The notes under the pieces are model-generated. The model was not told where the DNA came from. It searched no databases and saw only the letters and a program-made list of their open reading frames with translations. A stretch of DNA of 64,000 nt from Streptococcus mitis (GTDB lineage: Bacteria > Bacillota > Bacilli > Lactobacillales > Streptococcaceae), in contig NZ_JALDTZ010000009.1 of assembly GCF_023109105.1 (NCBI RefSeq), positions 1-64,000 on the forward strand. The letters are read 5' to 3'. Positions 9,597 to 18,767 of this stretch are shown piece after piece (the first letter of the stretch is position 1; every line of letters starts with the position of its first letter). The position numbers and the translations under genes were made by a program.

Positions 9597-10715
9597 ATGA
9601 AAATTTCACCATTTAAAGTAACAGAGACAGGGTTTTCTTTTAGAAAATCAGTTAAAAAGGTTGTTCCTTTTTTAGTAGTAGGATTGATGCTAGCAGCAGG
9701 TGATAGTGTCTATGCCTATTCTGGAGGAAATGGATCGATTGCGCGTGGAGATGATTATCCTGCTTATTATAAAAATGGAAGCCAGGAGATTGACAAGTGG
9801 CGCATGTATTCTCGTCAGTGTACTTCTTTTGCAGCCTTTCGTTTGAGTAATGTCAATGGTTTTGAGATTCCGGCGGCTTATGGAAATGCGAATGAATGGG
9901 GCTATCGTGCTCGTCGTGAAGGGTACCGTGTAGATAATACACCAACGATTGGCTCCATTGCTTGGTCTACTGCAGGAACTTATGGTCATGTTGCATGGGT
10001 GTCAAATGTAGTGGGAGATGAGATTGAGATTGAAGAATACAACTATGGAATCAGGGAATCATACAATAAGCGCGTCGTGAAGGCCAATACCATGACTGGA
10101 TTTATTCATTTTAAAGATTTAGTTGGAGGTAGTGCAGGGAATAGTCAATCCTCAACTTCAACAGGAGGAACACATTTTTTCAAGGCTAGGTCAGCTATCA
10201 AAAATCAGCCTCTAGCTAGCGCAACTGCGATTGATTACTATTATCCTGGGGAGAATGTTCATTATGATCAGATTCTCGAAAAAGACGGATACAAGTGGTT
10301 GAGTTATACGGCTTATAACGGAAGTCGTCGTTATATCCAGCTAGAGGAAGTGACTTCTTCACAGAATTATCAGAATCAACCAGGAAATAGCTCTAATTAT
10401 AGCTCAAATAATGGATTGACTGTTGGTTGGAAGAAAATAAATGGTAGTTGGTATCATTTCAAATCAAATGGGTCTAAATCAACAGGTTGGTTGAAGGATG
10501 GTTCTAGTTGGTATTATTTGAAATCATCAGGTGAAATGCAGACAGGATGGTTAAAGGAAAATGGGGTTTGGTATTATCTGGATAGTTCGGGGGCAATGAA
10601 AACGGGATGGTATCAAGTCTCTGGTAAGTGGTATTATTCTTACTCTTCGGGCGCCTTAGCTGTTAATACGACGGTGGATGGCTACAGAGTAAATAGTGAT
10701 GGAGAACGAGTATAG
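9597..10715 (+). CDS. cbpD: Choline-binding murein hydrolase CbpD
   Basis: A 372-residue secreted hydrolase that competent cells use to lyse non-competent relatives. A signal peptide ends near VYA (about residue 40). A CHAP amidase/endopeptidase domain (about 45-150) contains the catalytic Cys in SRQCTSF and His in GHVAWVS. One SH3b domain (about 180-250) and roughly four choline-binding repeats (GWLKENGVWYYLDSSGAMKT type) follow. The pneumococcal protein, as I recall it, is about 448 residues with two SH3b domains, so this is a shorter form. GGAGGA precedes the ATG. Confidence 0.93.
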   Translation: MKISPFKVTETGFSFRKSVKKVVPFLVVGLMLAAGDSVYAYSGGNGSIARGDDYPAYYKNGSQEIDKWRMYSRQCTSFAAFRLSNVNGFEIPAAYGNANEWGYRARREGYRVDNTPTIGSIAWSTAGTYGHVAWVSNVVGDEIEIEEYNYGIRESYNKRVVKANTMTGFIHFKDLVGGSAGNSQSSTSTGGTHFFKARSAIKNQPLASATAIDYYYPGENVHYDQILEKDGYKWLSYTAYNGSRRYIQLEEVTSSQNYQNQPGNSSNYSSNNGLTVGWKKINGSWYHFKSNGSKSTGWLKDGSSWYYLKSSGEMQTGWLKENGVWYYLDSSGAMKTGWYQVSGKWYYSYSSGALAVNTTVDGYRVNSDGERV

Positions 10716-10721
10716 AAAATT

Positions 10722-10750
10722 GGAGTAGGAAAATTTCCTGCTCTTTTCTG
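10722..10750 (+). terminator. Terminator of cbpD
   Basis: GAGTAGGAAA/TTTCCTGCTC hairpin followed by TTTTCT. Confidence 0.75.
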
Positions 10751-10762
10751 TAAGCAGTTTCC

Positions 10763-10791
10763 TTGACATTTTTTTTGTTTTGCGCTATCAT
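10763..10791 (+). promoter_or_regulatory. Promoter of the TPP-riboswitch operon
   Basis: TTGACA and TATCAT with a 17-bp spacer, just upstream of the riboswitch. Confidence 0.8.
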
Positions 10792-10807
10792 ATTTCCATA
10801 TAATATA

Positions 10808-10892
<85 letters not shown>

Positions 10893-10903
10893 GCCGAATT
10901 CTG

Positions 10904-10940
10904 CACCTTTTTCATATATGAAAGAGGTTTTTCTTTTTTT
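10904..10940 (+). terminator. Riboswitch expression-platform terminator
   Basis: ACCTTTTTCAT/ATGAAAGAGGT hairpin followed by TTTTCTTTTTTTT, between the TPP aptamer and the first gene. Confidence 0.8.
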
Positions 10941-10975
10941 TACAAAGAAAAACTGTAACTTAGAAGGAGGTTTTA

Positions 10976-11266
10976 ATGAAAGCAAGCATTGCTTTACAAG
11001 TCCTGCCCCTGTCACAAGGGATTGACCGCGTAGCTCTTATCGATAAGGTTATTGCCTATCTGCAAACCCAAGGAGTGACCATGGTGGTGACACCCTTTGA
11101 AACAGTTTTAGAGGGAGAATTTGATGAGCTTATGCGAATTCTCAAAGAAGCGTTAGAAGTGGCGGGGCAAGAAGCAGACAATGTTTTTGCCAATGTGAAA
11201 ATAAATGTAGGAGAGATTTTAAGCATCGATGAGAAACTTGAAAAGTATAATGAGACGACATATTAG
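10976..11266 (+). CDS. Thiamine-binding MTH1187/YkoF-like protein
   Basis: A 96-residue single-domain protein of the MTH1187/DUF77 family, ferredoxin-like fold (MKASIALQVLPLSQGIDRVA, then VTPFETVLEGEFDELM). Family members bind thiamine or related compounds. AAGGAGG precedes the ATG. It is the first gene after the TPP riboswitch and overlaps the permease gene, so a cytoplasmic partner or sensor role in uptake of a thiamine precursor is inferred. Confidence 0.8.
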   Translation: MKASIALQVLPLSQGIDRVALIDKVIAYLQTQGVTMVVTPFETVLEGEFDELMRILKEALEVAGQEADNVFANVKINVGEILSIDEKLEKYNETTY

Positions 11267-11987
11267 TCTGCTAGGATTTTTGTTTGTCTTATCCGTTTGG
11301 CAGGTGGCGGGATTCTTAAAACTCTTACCAAAGTTCATCCTACCGACTCCACTTGAGATCCTCCAGTCTTTTGTTCGTGACAGAGAATTTCTCTGGTACC
11401 ATAGTTGGGCAACCTTGAGAGTAGCCTTATTAGGTTTGGTGTTGGGTGTCTTGATAGCCTGTATCATGGCCGTCCTTATGGATAGTCTGAGTTGGCTCAA
11501 TGACTTGATTTACCCCATGATGGTAGTTGTCCAGACCATACCGACAATTGCCATAGCCCCTATCCTGATTTTATGGTTGGGTTATGGAATCTTGCCCAAG
11601 ATTGTCTTGATCATCTTGACGACAACCTTCCCTATTATCGTAAGTATTTTAGATGGTTTTAGGCATTGTGACAAGGATATGCTGACCTTGTTTAGTTTGA
11701 TGCGGGCCAATCCTTGGCAAATCCTGTGGCATTTTAAAATCCCTGTCAGTCTGCCCTACTTTTATGCAGGTCTGAGGGTCAGTGTCTCCTATGCCTTTAT
11801 CACAACAGTGGTATCTGAGTGGTTGGGAGGCTTTGAAGGACTTGGTGTCTACATGATTCAGTCCAAAAAACTGTTTCAGTATGATACCATGTTCGCGATT
11901 ATTATTCTGGTATCGCTGATCAGCCTTCTGGGTATGAAGCTGGTTGATATTAGTGAAAAATATGTGATTAAATGGAAACGTACTTAA
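11229..11987 (+). CDS. thiX: ABC transporter permease for a thiamine precursor (ThiX-like)
   Basis: A 252-residue BPD-type inner-membrane permease with about six hydrophobic segments and the EAA-loop region (LFSLMRANPWQILWHFKIPVS). The family carries taurine/nitrate/hydroxymethylpyrimidine importers. The TPP riboswitch and the NMT1-type binding protein point to a pyrimidine precursor of thiamine. The start could instead be the ATG at 11250; neither has an ideal ribosome site. It overlaps the upstream gene by up to 38 bp. Confidence 0.85.
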   Translation: MRNLKSIMRRHISLLGFLFVLSVWQVAGFLKLLPKFILPTPLEILQSFVRDREFLWYHSWATLRVALLGLVLGVLIACIMAVLMDSLSWLNDLIYPMMVVVQTIPTIAIAPILILWLGYGILPKIVLIILTTTFPIIVSILDGFRHCDKDMLTLFSLMRANPWQILWHFKIPVSLPYFYAGLRVSVSYAFITTVVSEWLGGFEGLGVYMIQSKKLFQYDTMFAIIILVSLISLLGMKLVDISEKYVIKWKRT

Positions 11988-12024
11988 AATAGAGCGTTTT
12001 AGAAAAAGAAAAGAGGAAATCAAA

Positions 12025-13032
12025 ATGAAGAAAACATGGAAAGTGTTTTTAACGATTGTAACAGCCCTTGTAGCTGTTGTACTTGTAGCCTGTGGCCAAG
12101 GAACTGCTTCTAAGGATAACAAAGAAGCAGAACTCAAGAAGATTGACTTTATCCTAGATTGGACACCAAATACTAACCACACAGGGCTTTATGTTGCCAA
12201 AGAAAAAGGCTATTTTAAAGAAGCTGGAGTGGATGTTGACTTGAAATTGCCACCTGAAGAAAGCTCTTCTGACTTGGTGATCAATGGTAAGGCACCATTT
12301 GCAGTGTATTTCCAAGACTACATGGCTAAGAAATTGGAAAAAGGGGCAGGCATTACAGCCGTTGCAGCTATCGTAGAACACAATACATCAGGAATCATCT
12401 CTCGTAAATCTGATAATGTAACCAGTCCAAAAGACTTGGTTGGTAAGAAATACGGAACCTGGAATGACCCAACTGAACTTGCGATGCTGAAAACTTTGGT
12501 AGAGTCTCAAGGTGGTGACTTTGAAAAGGTTGAAAAAGTACCAAACAACGACTCAAACTCTATCACACCAATTGCCAATGGTGTCTTTGACACTGCTTGG
12601 ATCTACTACGGTTGGGATGGGATCCTTGCTAAATCTCAAGGCGTAGATGCTAACTTCATGTACTTGAAAGACTACGTTAAAGAGTTTGACTACTACTCAC
12701 CAGTCATCATTGCCAACAACGACTACTTGAAAGACAACAAAGAAGAAGCTCGTAAAGTCATCCAAGCTATCAAAAAAGGTTACCAATACGCTATGGAACA
12801 CCCAGAAGAAGCTGCAGATATCCTCATCAAGAATGCCCCTGAACTTAAGGAAAAACGTGATTTCGTCATCGAATCTCAAAAATACTTGTCAAAAGAATAT
12901 GCAAGTGACAAGGAAAAATGGGGACAATTTGATGCTGATCGCTGGAATGCCTTCTACAAATGGGATAAAGAAAATGGTATCCTCAAGGAAGACTTGACTG
13001 ATAAAGGATTCACTAACGAATTTGTAAAATAA
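12025..13032 (+). CDS. thiY: Thiamine-precursor-binding lipoprotein (ThiY-like, NMT1/THI5 family)
   Basis: A 335-residue extracytoplasmic binding lipoprotein. The signal peptide ends in the lipobox VLVAC (Cys about 23). The mature domain is the NMT1/THI5-like fold (DFILDWTPNTNHTGLYVAKEKG). Homologues bind formylaminopyrimidine, a thiamine salvage intermediate. The last base of its stop is the first base of the ATPase ATG. Gene symbol is by family; the ligand is inferred. Confidence 0.88.
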   Translation: MKKTWKVFLTIVTALVAVVLVACGQGTASKDNKEAELKKIDFILDWTPNTNHTGLYVAKEKGYFKEAGVDVDLKLPPEESSSDLVINGKAPFAVYFQDYMAKKLEKGAGITAVAAIVEHNTSGIISRKSDNVTSPKDLVGKKYGTWNDPTELAMLKTLVESQGGDFEKVEKVPNNDSNSITPIANGVFDTAWIYYGWDGILAKSQGVDANFMYLKDYVKEFDYYSPVIIANNDYLKDNKEEARKVIQAIKKGYQYAMEHPEEAADILIKNAPELKEKRDFVIESQKYLSKEYASDKEKWGQFDADRWNAFYKWDKENGILKEDLTDKGFTNEFVK

Positions 13033-13760
13033 TGACAGAAATTAGACTAGAACATGTAAGCTATGCCTACGATAATGAAAAGATTTTAGAGGATATTAAT
13101 CTGCAAGTGACTTCAGGTGAAGTGGTCTCTATCCTAGGCCCCAGTGGTGTAGGCAAGACCACTCTCTTTAACCTGATTGCAGGGATTTTAGAAGTCCAGT
13201 CTGGCCGAATCATTCTTGACGGGGAGGAAAATCCCAAGGGGCGCGTGAGCTATATGCTCCAAAAGGATTTGCTCCTAGAACATAAGACAGTTCTTGGTAA
13301 TATCATCCTGCCCCTTTTGATTCAAAAAGTGGATAAGGCAGAAGCCATTGCCAAAGCAGATGAAATCCTCGCTACCTTTCAGTTGACGGCTGTAAGGGAT
13401 AAGTATCCTCATGAACTCAGTGGTGGGATGCGCCAGCGTGTTGCTTTACTCCGTACCTACCTTTTCGGGCACAAGCTCTTTCTCTTAGATGAGGCCTTTA
13501 GCGCTTTGGATGAGATGACTAAGATGGAACTCCATGCTTGGTATCTGGAGATTCACAAGCAGTTGCAACTAACGACTTTGATCATCACGCATAGTATCGA
13601 GGAGGCCCTCAATCTCAGCGATCGCATCTATATCTTGAAAAATCGTCCTGGGCAGATTGTTTCAGAAATTAAACTAGATTGGTCTGAAAATGAGGACAAG
13701 GAAGTTCAAAAGATTGCCTACAAACGTCAAATCTTGGCTGAATTAGGCTTAGATAAGTAG
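13032..13760 (+). CDS. thiZ: ABC transporter ATPase for a thiamine precursor (ThiZ-like)
   Basis: A 242-residue ABC ATPase. Walker A is GPSGVGKTT, the signature is LSGGMRQRVALLR, and Walker B is LFLLDEAFSALDE; the H-loop lies in LIITHSIEEAL. The family is TauB/SsuB-like. It overlaps the binding-protein stop by one base and completes the binding protein/permease/ATPase set under the TPP riboswitch. Confidence 0.9.
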   Translation: MTEIRLEHVSYAYDNEKILEDINLQVTSGEVVSILGPSGVGKTTLFNLIAGILEVQSGRIILDGEENPKGRVSYMLQKDLLLEHKTVLGNIILPLLIQKVDKAEAIAKADEILATFQLTAVRDKYPHELSGGMRQRVALLRTYLFGHKLFLLDEAFSALDEMTKMELHAWYLEIHKQLQLTTLIITHSIEEALNLSDRIYILKNRPGQIVSEIKLDWSENEDKEVQKIAYKRQILAELGLDK

Positions 13761-13766
13761 AAAAAT

Positions 13767-13810
13767 AGGGACTTGGTGAAGATTATCCTTTACCAGCGCC
13801 CTTTTTCTTT
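13767..13810 (+). terminator. Probable terminator of the thiamine-precursor operon
   Basis: An imperfect stem (AGGG..CTTGGT with ACCAG..CCCT, one bulge and mismatches) followed by TTTTTCTTTT. Confidence 0.55.
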
Positions 13811-13830
13811 TAAAAATGAGAAAATTTCGG

Positions 13831-13853
13831 TATAATAGTCAAAGATAGTCAAG
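13831..13853 (+). promoter_or_regulatory. ctsR promoter -10 with CtsR operator
   Basis: TATAAT (13831-13836) is directly followed by AGTCAAAGATAGTCAAG, a good match to the CtsR direct heptad repeat GGTCAAANANNGTCAAA. Binding here would block the ctsR-clpC promoter and relieve under heat or protein stress. Confidence 0.85.
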
Positions 13854-13878
13854 GTTTAAAGAGAGAGGTGGGTTTGTT

Positions 13879-14337
13879 ATGAGATTTAAAAATACATCGG
13901 ATCATATTGAGGCCTACATCAAGGCAATTTTAGATCAATCTGGAATTGTGGAGTTGCAACGGAGTCAGTTGGCAGATACCTTTCAGGTTGTTCCTAGTCA
14001 GATTAACTATGTGATTAAGACACGCTTTACGGAAAGTAGAGGCTACTTGGTTGAAAGTAAGCGTGGAGGAGGAGGCTATATTCGTATAGGACGGATTGAG
14101 TTTTCTAGTCATCATGAAATGCTTCGAGAACTGCTTTATTCGATTGGCGAGCGAGTTAGTCAAGAAATTTATGAAGATATTCTGCAGCTTTTGGTTGAGC
14201 AGGAATTGATGACCAAGCAGGAGATGAATTTGTTGATGGCAGTAGCTTTGGATCGCGTTCTAGGAGAAGAAGCTCCAGTTGTTCGTGCTAATATGCTACG
14301 ACAGGTCATACAAGAGGTAGATAGAAAAGAGAAGTAA
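13879..14337 (+). CDS. ctsR: Transcriptional repressor of stress genes CtsR
   Basis: A 152-residue dimeric repressor of clp genes. The N-terminal winged helix-turn-helix contains the glycine-rich wing ESKRGGGGYIRIGRI that reads the heptad operator. The C-terminal helical domain has the arginine-phosphorylation/dimer region of the family. The first gene of the ctsR-clpC operon; its own promoter carries the CtsR operator, so it is autoregulated. Unlike B. subtilis, there are no mcsA/mcsB genes between ctsR and clpC. Confidence 0.94.
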   Translation: MRFKNTSDHIEAYIKAILDQSGIVELQRSQLADTFQVVPSQINYVIKTRFTESRGYLVESKRGGGGYIRIGRIEFSSHHEMLRELLYSIGERVSQEIYEDILQLLVEQELMTKQEMNLLMAVALDRVLGEEAPVVRANMLRQVIQEVDRKEK

Positions 14338-14338
14338 G

Positions 14339-16771
14339 ATGAACTATTCAAAAGCATTGAATGAATGTATCGAAAGTGCCTACATGGTTGCTGGCCATTT
14401 TGGAGCTCGATACCTAGAGTCTTGGCACTTGTTGATTGCCATGTCCAATCACAGTTATAGTGTGGCTGGGGCGACTTTAAATGATTATCCATATGAAATG
14501 GACCGTTTAGAAGAGGTCGCTTTGGAACTGACTGAAACGGACTATAGACAAGATGAAACCTTTACGGAATTGCCGTTCTCCCATCGTTTGCGGGTTCTCT
14601 TTGATGAAGCAGAGTATGTAGCGTCAGTGGTCCATGCTAAGGTGCTAGGGACAGAGCATGTCCTCTATGCGATTTTACATGATGGCAATGCCTTGGCGAC
14701 TCGTATCTTGGAGAGAGCTGGTTTTTCTTATGAAGACAAGAAAGATCAGGTCAAGATTGCAGCTCTACGTCGAAATCTAGAAGAACGTGCAGGTTGGACT
14801 CGTGAAGATCTTAAGGCTTTACGTCAACGCCATCGTACAGTAGCTGACAAGCAAAATTCTATGGCTAATATGATGGGCATGCCCCAGACTCCGAGTGGTG
14901 GTCTCGAGGACTATACGCATGATTTGACAGAGCAAGCTCGTTCTGGCAAGTTAGAGCCAGTCATTGGTCGGGACAAGGAAATCTCTCGTATGATTCAAAT
15001 CTTGAGTCGGAAGACCAAGAATAATCCTGTCTTGGTTGGAGATGCGGGTGTCGGGAAAACAGCTCTGGCGCTTGGTCTTGCCCAGCGTATTGCTAGTGGT
15101 GACGTGCCTGCGGAAATGGCTAAGATGCGCGTGTTAGAGCTTGATTTGATGAATGTCGTGGCAGGGACACGCTTCCGTGGTGACTTTGAAGAGCGCATGA
15201 ACAATATCATCAAGGATATTGAAGAAGATGGCCAAGTCATTCTCTTTATCGATGAACTCCATACCATCATGGGTTCTGGTAGCGGAATTGATTCGACTTT
15301 GGACGCAGCCAATATCTTGAAACCAGCCTTGGCGCGTGGAACTTTGAGAACGGTTGGTGCCACCACTCAGGAAGAATACCAAAAACACATTGAAAAAGAC
15401 GCAGCCCTTTCTCGTCGTTTCGCCAAAGTGACGATTGAAGAGCCAAATGTAGCCGACAGCATGAGCATTTTGCAAGGCTTGAAGGCGACTTATGAGAAAC
15501 ATCACCGTGTGCAAATTACAGATGAAGCGGTTGAAACAGCCGTCAAGATGGCACATCGTTACTTGACTAGTCGTCATTTGCCAGACTCTGCTATTGATCT
15601 CTTGGATGAGGCAGCGGCAACAGTACAAAATAAGGCGAAACATGTAAAAGCAGACGATTCTGGCTTGAGTCCAGCTGACAAGGCCTTGATGGATGGCAAG
15701 TGGAAACAAGCAGCCCAGCTAATCGCAAAAGAAGAGGAAGTGCCTGTCTATAAAGACTTGGTGACAGAATCAGACATTTTGACCACCTTGAGTCGCTTGT
15801 CAGGTATTCCAGTTCAAAAATTGACCCAAACAGATGCCAAGAAGTATCTCAATCTTGAAGCTGAACTCCACAAGCGAGTTATCGGACAGGAACAAGCGGT
15901 CTCTAGCATCAGTCGTGCCATTCGCCGCAACCAGTCTGGGATTCGCAGTCACAAACGTCCGATTGGTTCCTTTATGTTCCTAGGACCTACGGGTGTCGGG
16001 AAGACAGAATTGGCCAAGGCTCTGGCAGAAGTTCTCTTTGATGACGAATCAGCTCTTATCCGCTTTGACATGAGTGAATACATGGAGAAATTTGCGGCTA
16101 GTCGCCTTAATGGGGCTCCTCCGGGTTATGTGGGTTACGAAGAAGGTGGAGAGTTGACCGAGAAGGTTCGCAATAAACCATATTCAGTCTTGCTCTTTGA
16201 CGAGGTAGAGAAGGCCCATCCAGATATCTTTAATGTTCTCTTGCAGGTCTTGGATGATGGTGTCTTGACCGATAGCAAGGGCCGAAAGGTCGACTTTTCA
16301 AATACCATTATCATCATGACGTCAAACCTTGGTGCAACTGCCCTTCGTGATGACAAGACAGTTGGTTTTGGGGCTAAGGAAATTCGTTTTGACCAGGAGA
16401 ATATGGAAAAACGGATGTTTGAAGAGTTGAAAAAGGCTTATAGACCTGAGTTTATTAACCGTATTGATGAAAAGGTGGTCTTCCATAGCCTATCTAGTGA
16501 TCATATGCAGGAAGTGGTGAAGATTATGGTCAAACCTTTAGTGGCAAGTTTGGCTGAAAAAGGCATTGACTTGAAATTACAAACTTCGGCACTGAAATTG
16601 TTGGCAAATCAAGGATATGACCCAGAGATGGGAGCTCGTCCACTTCGTAGAACCCTACAAACAGAAGTGGAAGACAAGTTGGCAGAACTTCTTCTTAAGG
16701 GAGAATTAGTGGTAGGCAGTACACTTAAGATTGGTGTCAAAGCAGGCCAGTTAAAATTTGATATTGCATAA
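14339..16771 (+). CDS. clpC: ATP-dependent Clp protease ATPase ClpC
   Basis: An 810-residue Hsp100 unfoldase. Clp-N repeats occupy about residues 1-140, AAA+ domain 1 has Walker [12 protein letters not shown] (near 237), a middle coiled-coil segment follows, and AAA+ domain 2 has [14 protein letters not shown] (near 550) with the FDEVEKAHP Walker B. It delivers proteins to ClpP or refolds them. It starts 1 bp after the ctsR stop and is controlled by the CtsR operator upstream. Confidence 0.95.
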   Translation: MNYSKALNECIESAYMVAGHFGARYLESWHLLIAMSNHSYSVAGATLNDYPYEMDRLEEVALELTETDYRQDETFTELPFSHRLRVLFDEAEYVASVVHAKVLGTEHVLYAILHDGNALATRILERAGFSYEDKKDQVKIAALRRNLEERAGWTREDLKALRQRHRTVADKQNSMANMMGMPQTPSGGLEDYTHDLTEQARSGKLEPVIGRDKEISRMIQILSRKTKNNPVLVGDAGVGKTALALGLAQRIASGDVPAEMAKMRVLELDLMNVVAGTRFRGDFEERMNNIIKDIEEDGQVILFIDELHTIMGSGSGIDSTLDAANILKPALARGTLRTVGATTQEEYQKHIEKDAALSRRFAKVTIEEPNVADSMSILQGLKATYEKHHRVQITDEAVETAVKMAHRYLTSRHLPDSAIDLLDEAAATVQNKAKHVKADDSGLSPADKALMDGKWKQAAQLIAKEEEVPVYKDLVTESDILTTLSRLSGIPVQKLTQTDAKKYLNLEAELHKRVIGQEQAVSSISRAIRRNQSGIRSHKRPIGSFMFLGPTGVGKTELAKALAEVLFDDESALIRFDMSEYMEKFAASRLNGAPPGYVGYEEGGELTEKVRNKPYSVLLFDEVEKAHPDIFNVLLQVLDDGVLTDSKGRKVDFSNTIIIMTSNLGATALRDDKTVGFGAKEIRFDQENMEKRMFEELKKAYRPEFINRIDEKVVFHSLSSDHMQEVVKIMVKPLVASLAEKGIDLKLQTSALKLLANQGYDPEMGARPLRRTLQTEVEDKLAELLLKGELVVGSTLKIGVKAGQLKFDIA

Positions 16772-16776
16772 AAATG

Positions 16777-16810
16777 GAGAATCAGGAGCAATCTTGATTC
16801 TCTTTTTTGC
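16777..16810 (+). terminator. Terminator of ctsR-clpC
   Basis: GAGAATCA...TGATTCTC hairpin followed by TTTTTT. Confidence 0.85.
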
Positions 16811-16902
16811 TAGTTTTTTATAAAAAATAATAAAAAACTATTGACAAAACAAAAATATAGTTTATAATAAAAACATATATAAGGTAAATATTAAAAACTA
16901 TA
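16811..16902. promoter_or_regulatory. nadR promoter with two inverted repeats (candidate NrtR operators)
   Basis: TTGACA (16841-16846) and TATAAT (16863-16868) with a 16-bp spacer form the promoter. A perfect 11-bp inverted repeat, TAGTTTTTTAT/ATAAAAAACTA (16811-16821 and 16830-16840), lies against the -35. A second, TATAGTTTATAAT/ATTAAAAACTATA (16856-16868 and 16890-16902, one mismatch), covers the -10. The third gene of the operon encodes an NrtR-like regulator, so binding by it is inferred. Confidence 0.65.
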
Positions 16903-16918
16903 AAAAGGTAATGTGTTT

Positions 16919-17977
16919 ATGAAAAAGAAAACAGCAGTGGTTTTTGGGACCTTTGCTCCGCTTCATCAAGGTCATATCGATCTGATCCAGCGAGCGAAGC
17001 GGCAGTGTGACCAGGTTTGGGTTGTCGTTTCAGGCTATGAGGGAGACCGAGGGGAACAGGTAGGCTTAACGATTCAAAAAAGATTTCGCTATATCCGAGA
17101 GGCTTTTCGTGATGACGAGTTGACCTCGGTTTGTAAGTTAGATGAGACCAATCTTCCCCGTTACCCTATGGGTTGGCAGGAGTGGTTGGATCAGATGTTG
17201 CAGGCCATTTCCTATGACCAGACTGCTGAGGAGCTAATCTTTTTTGTAGGAGAGGCAAGCTACCAGCAAGAATTGTCTAATCGTGGTTTTGAGACTGTTT
17301 TACAAGAAAGAAAGTTTGGAATCTCAGCGACTATGATTCGAGAAAATCCAAGCAAATATTGGAAATATATCGCTCAACCTTTCCGACGTCAGTTTACCAA
17401 GAAAGTGTTGATTATGGGAAGTGCCAGCAATGGGAAGACCACTCTGGCCAAGGATTTGGCAAGGTATTACGATGCACCAGTCAGTTTGGAATACGCGCGT
17501 GAGTACCAGATCAAAAACAATGTCCGCGACGATGAATTGACTCCAAAAGATTACTATTATCTCCTGTTGGGGCAGTATGACCAGACCTCTAAGTTAATCG
17601 ATAGCAATGCCAATAGGGGACTGGTGATAGCAGACACCAACTCCTTAGTAACCAAGGGCTACTATGACTATTACATGGAGACTGAGGATCAAGAGGACTT
17701 ATCAGGAGAAACCTTTGACAATCTCTTTGCCTCGATTTTGGCTAAGGAAAAATGGGATTTAATCCTCTTTGTGCAACCTGTCGGCTCCTATATCAATGAT
17801 GGCTTTAGAGATATGACCATGGCTGAAGACCATATTCGTCACAGTTTTTCCCAGCATTTGGATCAGATGAGGGAGCGCTACTTAGCAAACATTCCACTAG
17901 TTTATCTAGCTGAGGATTATCTAGGAAATTATGAAGCAGCAAAAGTGGCTATTGATGCCATTTACCAAGCAGATTAG
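16919..17977 (+). CDS. nadR: NadR: NMN adenylyltransferase and nicotinamide riboside kinase
   Basis: A 352-residue bifunctional NAD salvage enzyme. The N-terminal nucleotidyltransferase domain has FGTFAPLHQGHIDL (the HxGH-type motif), and the C-terminal kinase domain (from about 160) has the P-loop GSASNGKTTLAKDL. Together they convert imported nicotinamide riboside to NAD. The ATG at 16919 is preferred over a GTG at 16913 because of spacing from AAGG. It leads the nadR-pnuC-nrtR operon. Confidence 0.88.
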   Translation: MKKKTAVVFGTFAPLHQGHIDLIQRAKRQCDQVWVVVSGYEGDRGEQVGLTIQKRFRYIREAFRDDELTSVCKLDETNLPRYPMGWQEWLDQMLQAISYDQTAEELIFFVGEASYQQELSNRGFETVLQERKFGISATMIRENPSKYWKYIAQPFRRQFTKKVLIMGSASNGKTTLAKDLARYYDAPVSLEYAREYQIKNNVRDDELTPKDYYYLLLGQYDQTSKLIDSNANRGLVIADTNSLVTKGYYDYYMETEDQEDLSGETFDNLFASILAKEKWDLILFVQPVGSYINDGFRDMTMAEDHIRHSFSQHLDQMRERYLANIPLVYLAEDYLGNYEAAKVAIDAIYQAD

Positions 17978-17986
17978 GAGAAAATT

Positions 17987-18766
17987 ATGAAAAAACTAAC
18001 TGAAAAAATCACACAATTTATCGAAAACTTTAAAAATGTCCATGCAGAAGCCCGCAAGATTGGTTTTGCAGGAATCATGCACTTGCTCTGGAAAGATCTC
18101 TTTGTCGGCCGTAGTCTCTTCCAGTGGTTGTATCTCATCGCCTTGTCAAGTGTTCCCTTGATCTTGGAGTTCACTCAAAATACGGATAGTCACGATTGGT
18201 TAAGCTTGTTTGCATCTTGGACTGGGATTGTCTGTGTTATCTTGGTAGCAGAAGGGCGTGCAAGCAATTATCTCTTTGGGGCCATTAACTCTGCTATCTA
18301 TTTGGTTTTGGCTATGAATGCGACTTTTTATGGCGAAGTTTTGACGACAGTTTATTTCTTTGTCATGCAACCGATTGGTCTCTATGCTTGGTTGTCTAAT
18401 CGGATCAATGAACAAGGAAAACCAGAGGAGTCTCACTTTGAAGCTAAGAAACTTGGTCTGGTTGATTGGCTCAAGTACTTGGCATTGACTGCTATTATTT
18501 GGATTGGTATGGGCTTAGCTTACCAAAGTATTCATAGTGCTCGCCCATTCCGTGATAGTGTAACGGATGCGACCAATGGTGTTGGTCAGCTCTTGATGAC
18601 ACGTCTCTACCGTGAGCAGTGGATTTTCTGGATTGCAACCAATCTCTTTAGTATCTACCTCTGGTGGGGTGAAAATATACACATCCAAGGGATGTACTGG
18701 GTTTACACACTCAATAGTCTAGTAGGTTGGTACCAATGGACCAAGGCAGTTCGTAAGGAGGCATAA
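17987..18766 (+). CDS. pnuC: Nicotinamide riboside transporter PnuC
   Basis: A 259-residue polytopic membrane protein of the PnuC family with about seven hydrophobic segments and the family motif WLYLIALSSVPLI followed by the aromatic W..NRIN region. It is thought to move nicotinamide riboside by facilitated diffusion, trapped by the NadR kinase next door. It starts 9 bp after nadR and ends 1 bp before the regulator gene. Confidence 0.87.
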   Translation: MKKLTEKITQFIENFKNVHAEARKIGFAGIMHLLWKDLFVGRSLFQWLYLIALSSVPLILEFTQNTDSHDWLSLFASWTGIVCVILVAEGRASNYLFGAINSAIYLVLAMNATFYGEVLTTVYFFVMQPIGLYAWLSNRINEQGKPEESHFEAKKLGLVDWLKYLALTAIIWIGMGLAYQSIHSARPFRDSVTDATNGVGQLLMTRLYREQWIFWIATNLFSIYLWWGENIHIQGMYWVYTLNSLVGWYQWTKAVRKEA

Positions 18767-18767
18767 A

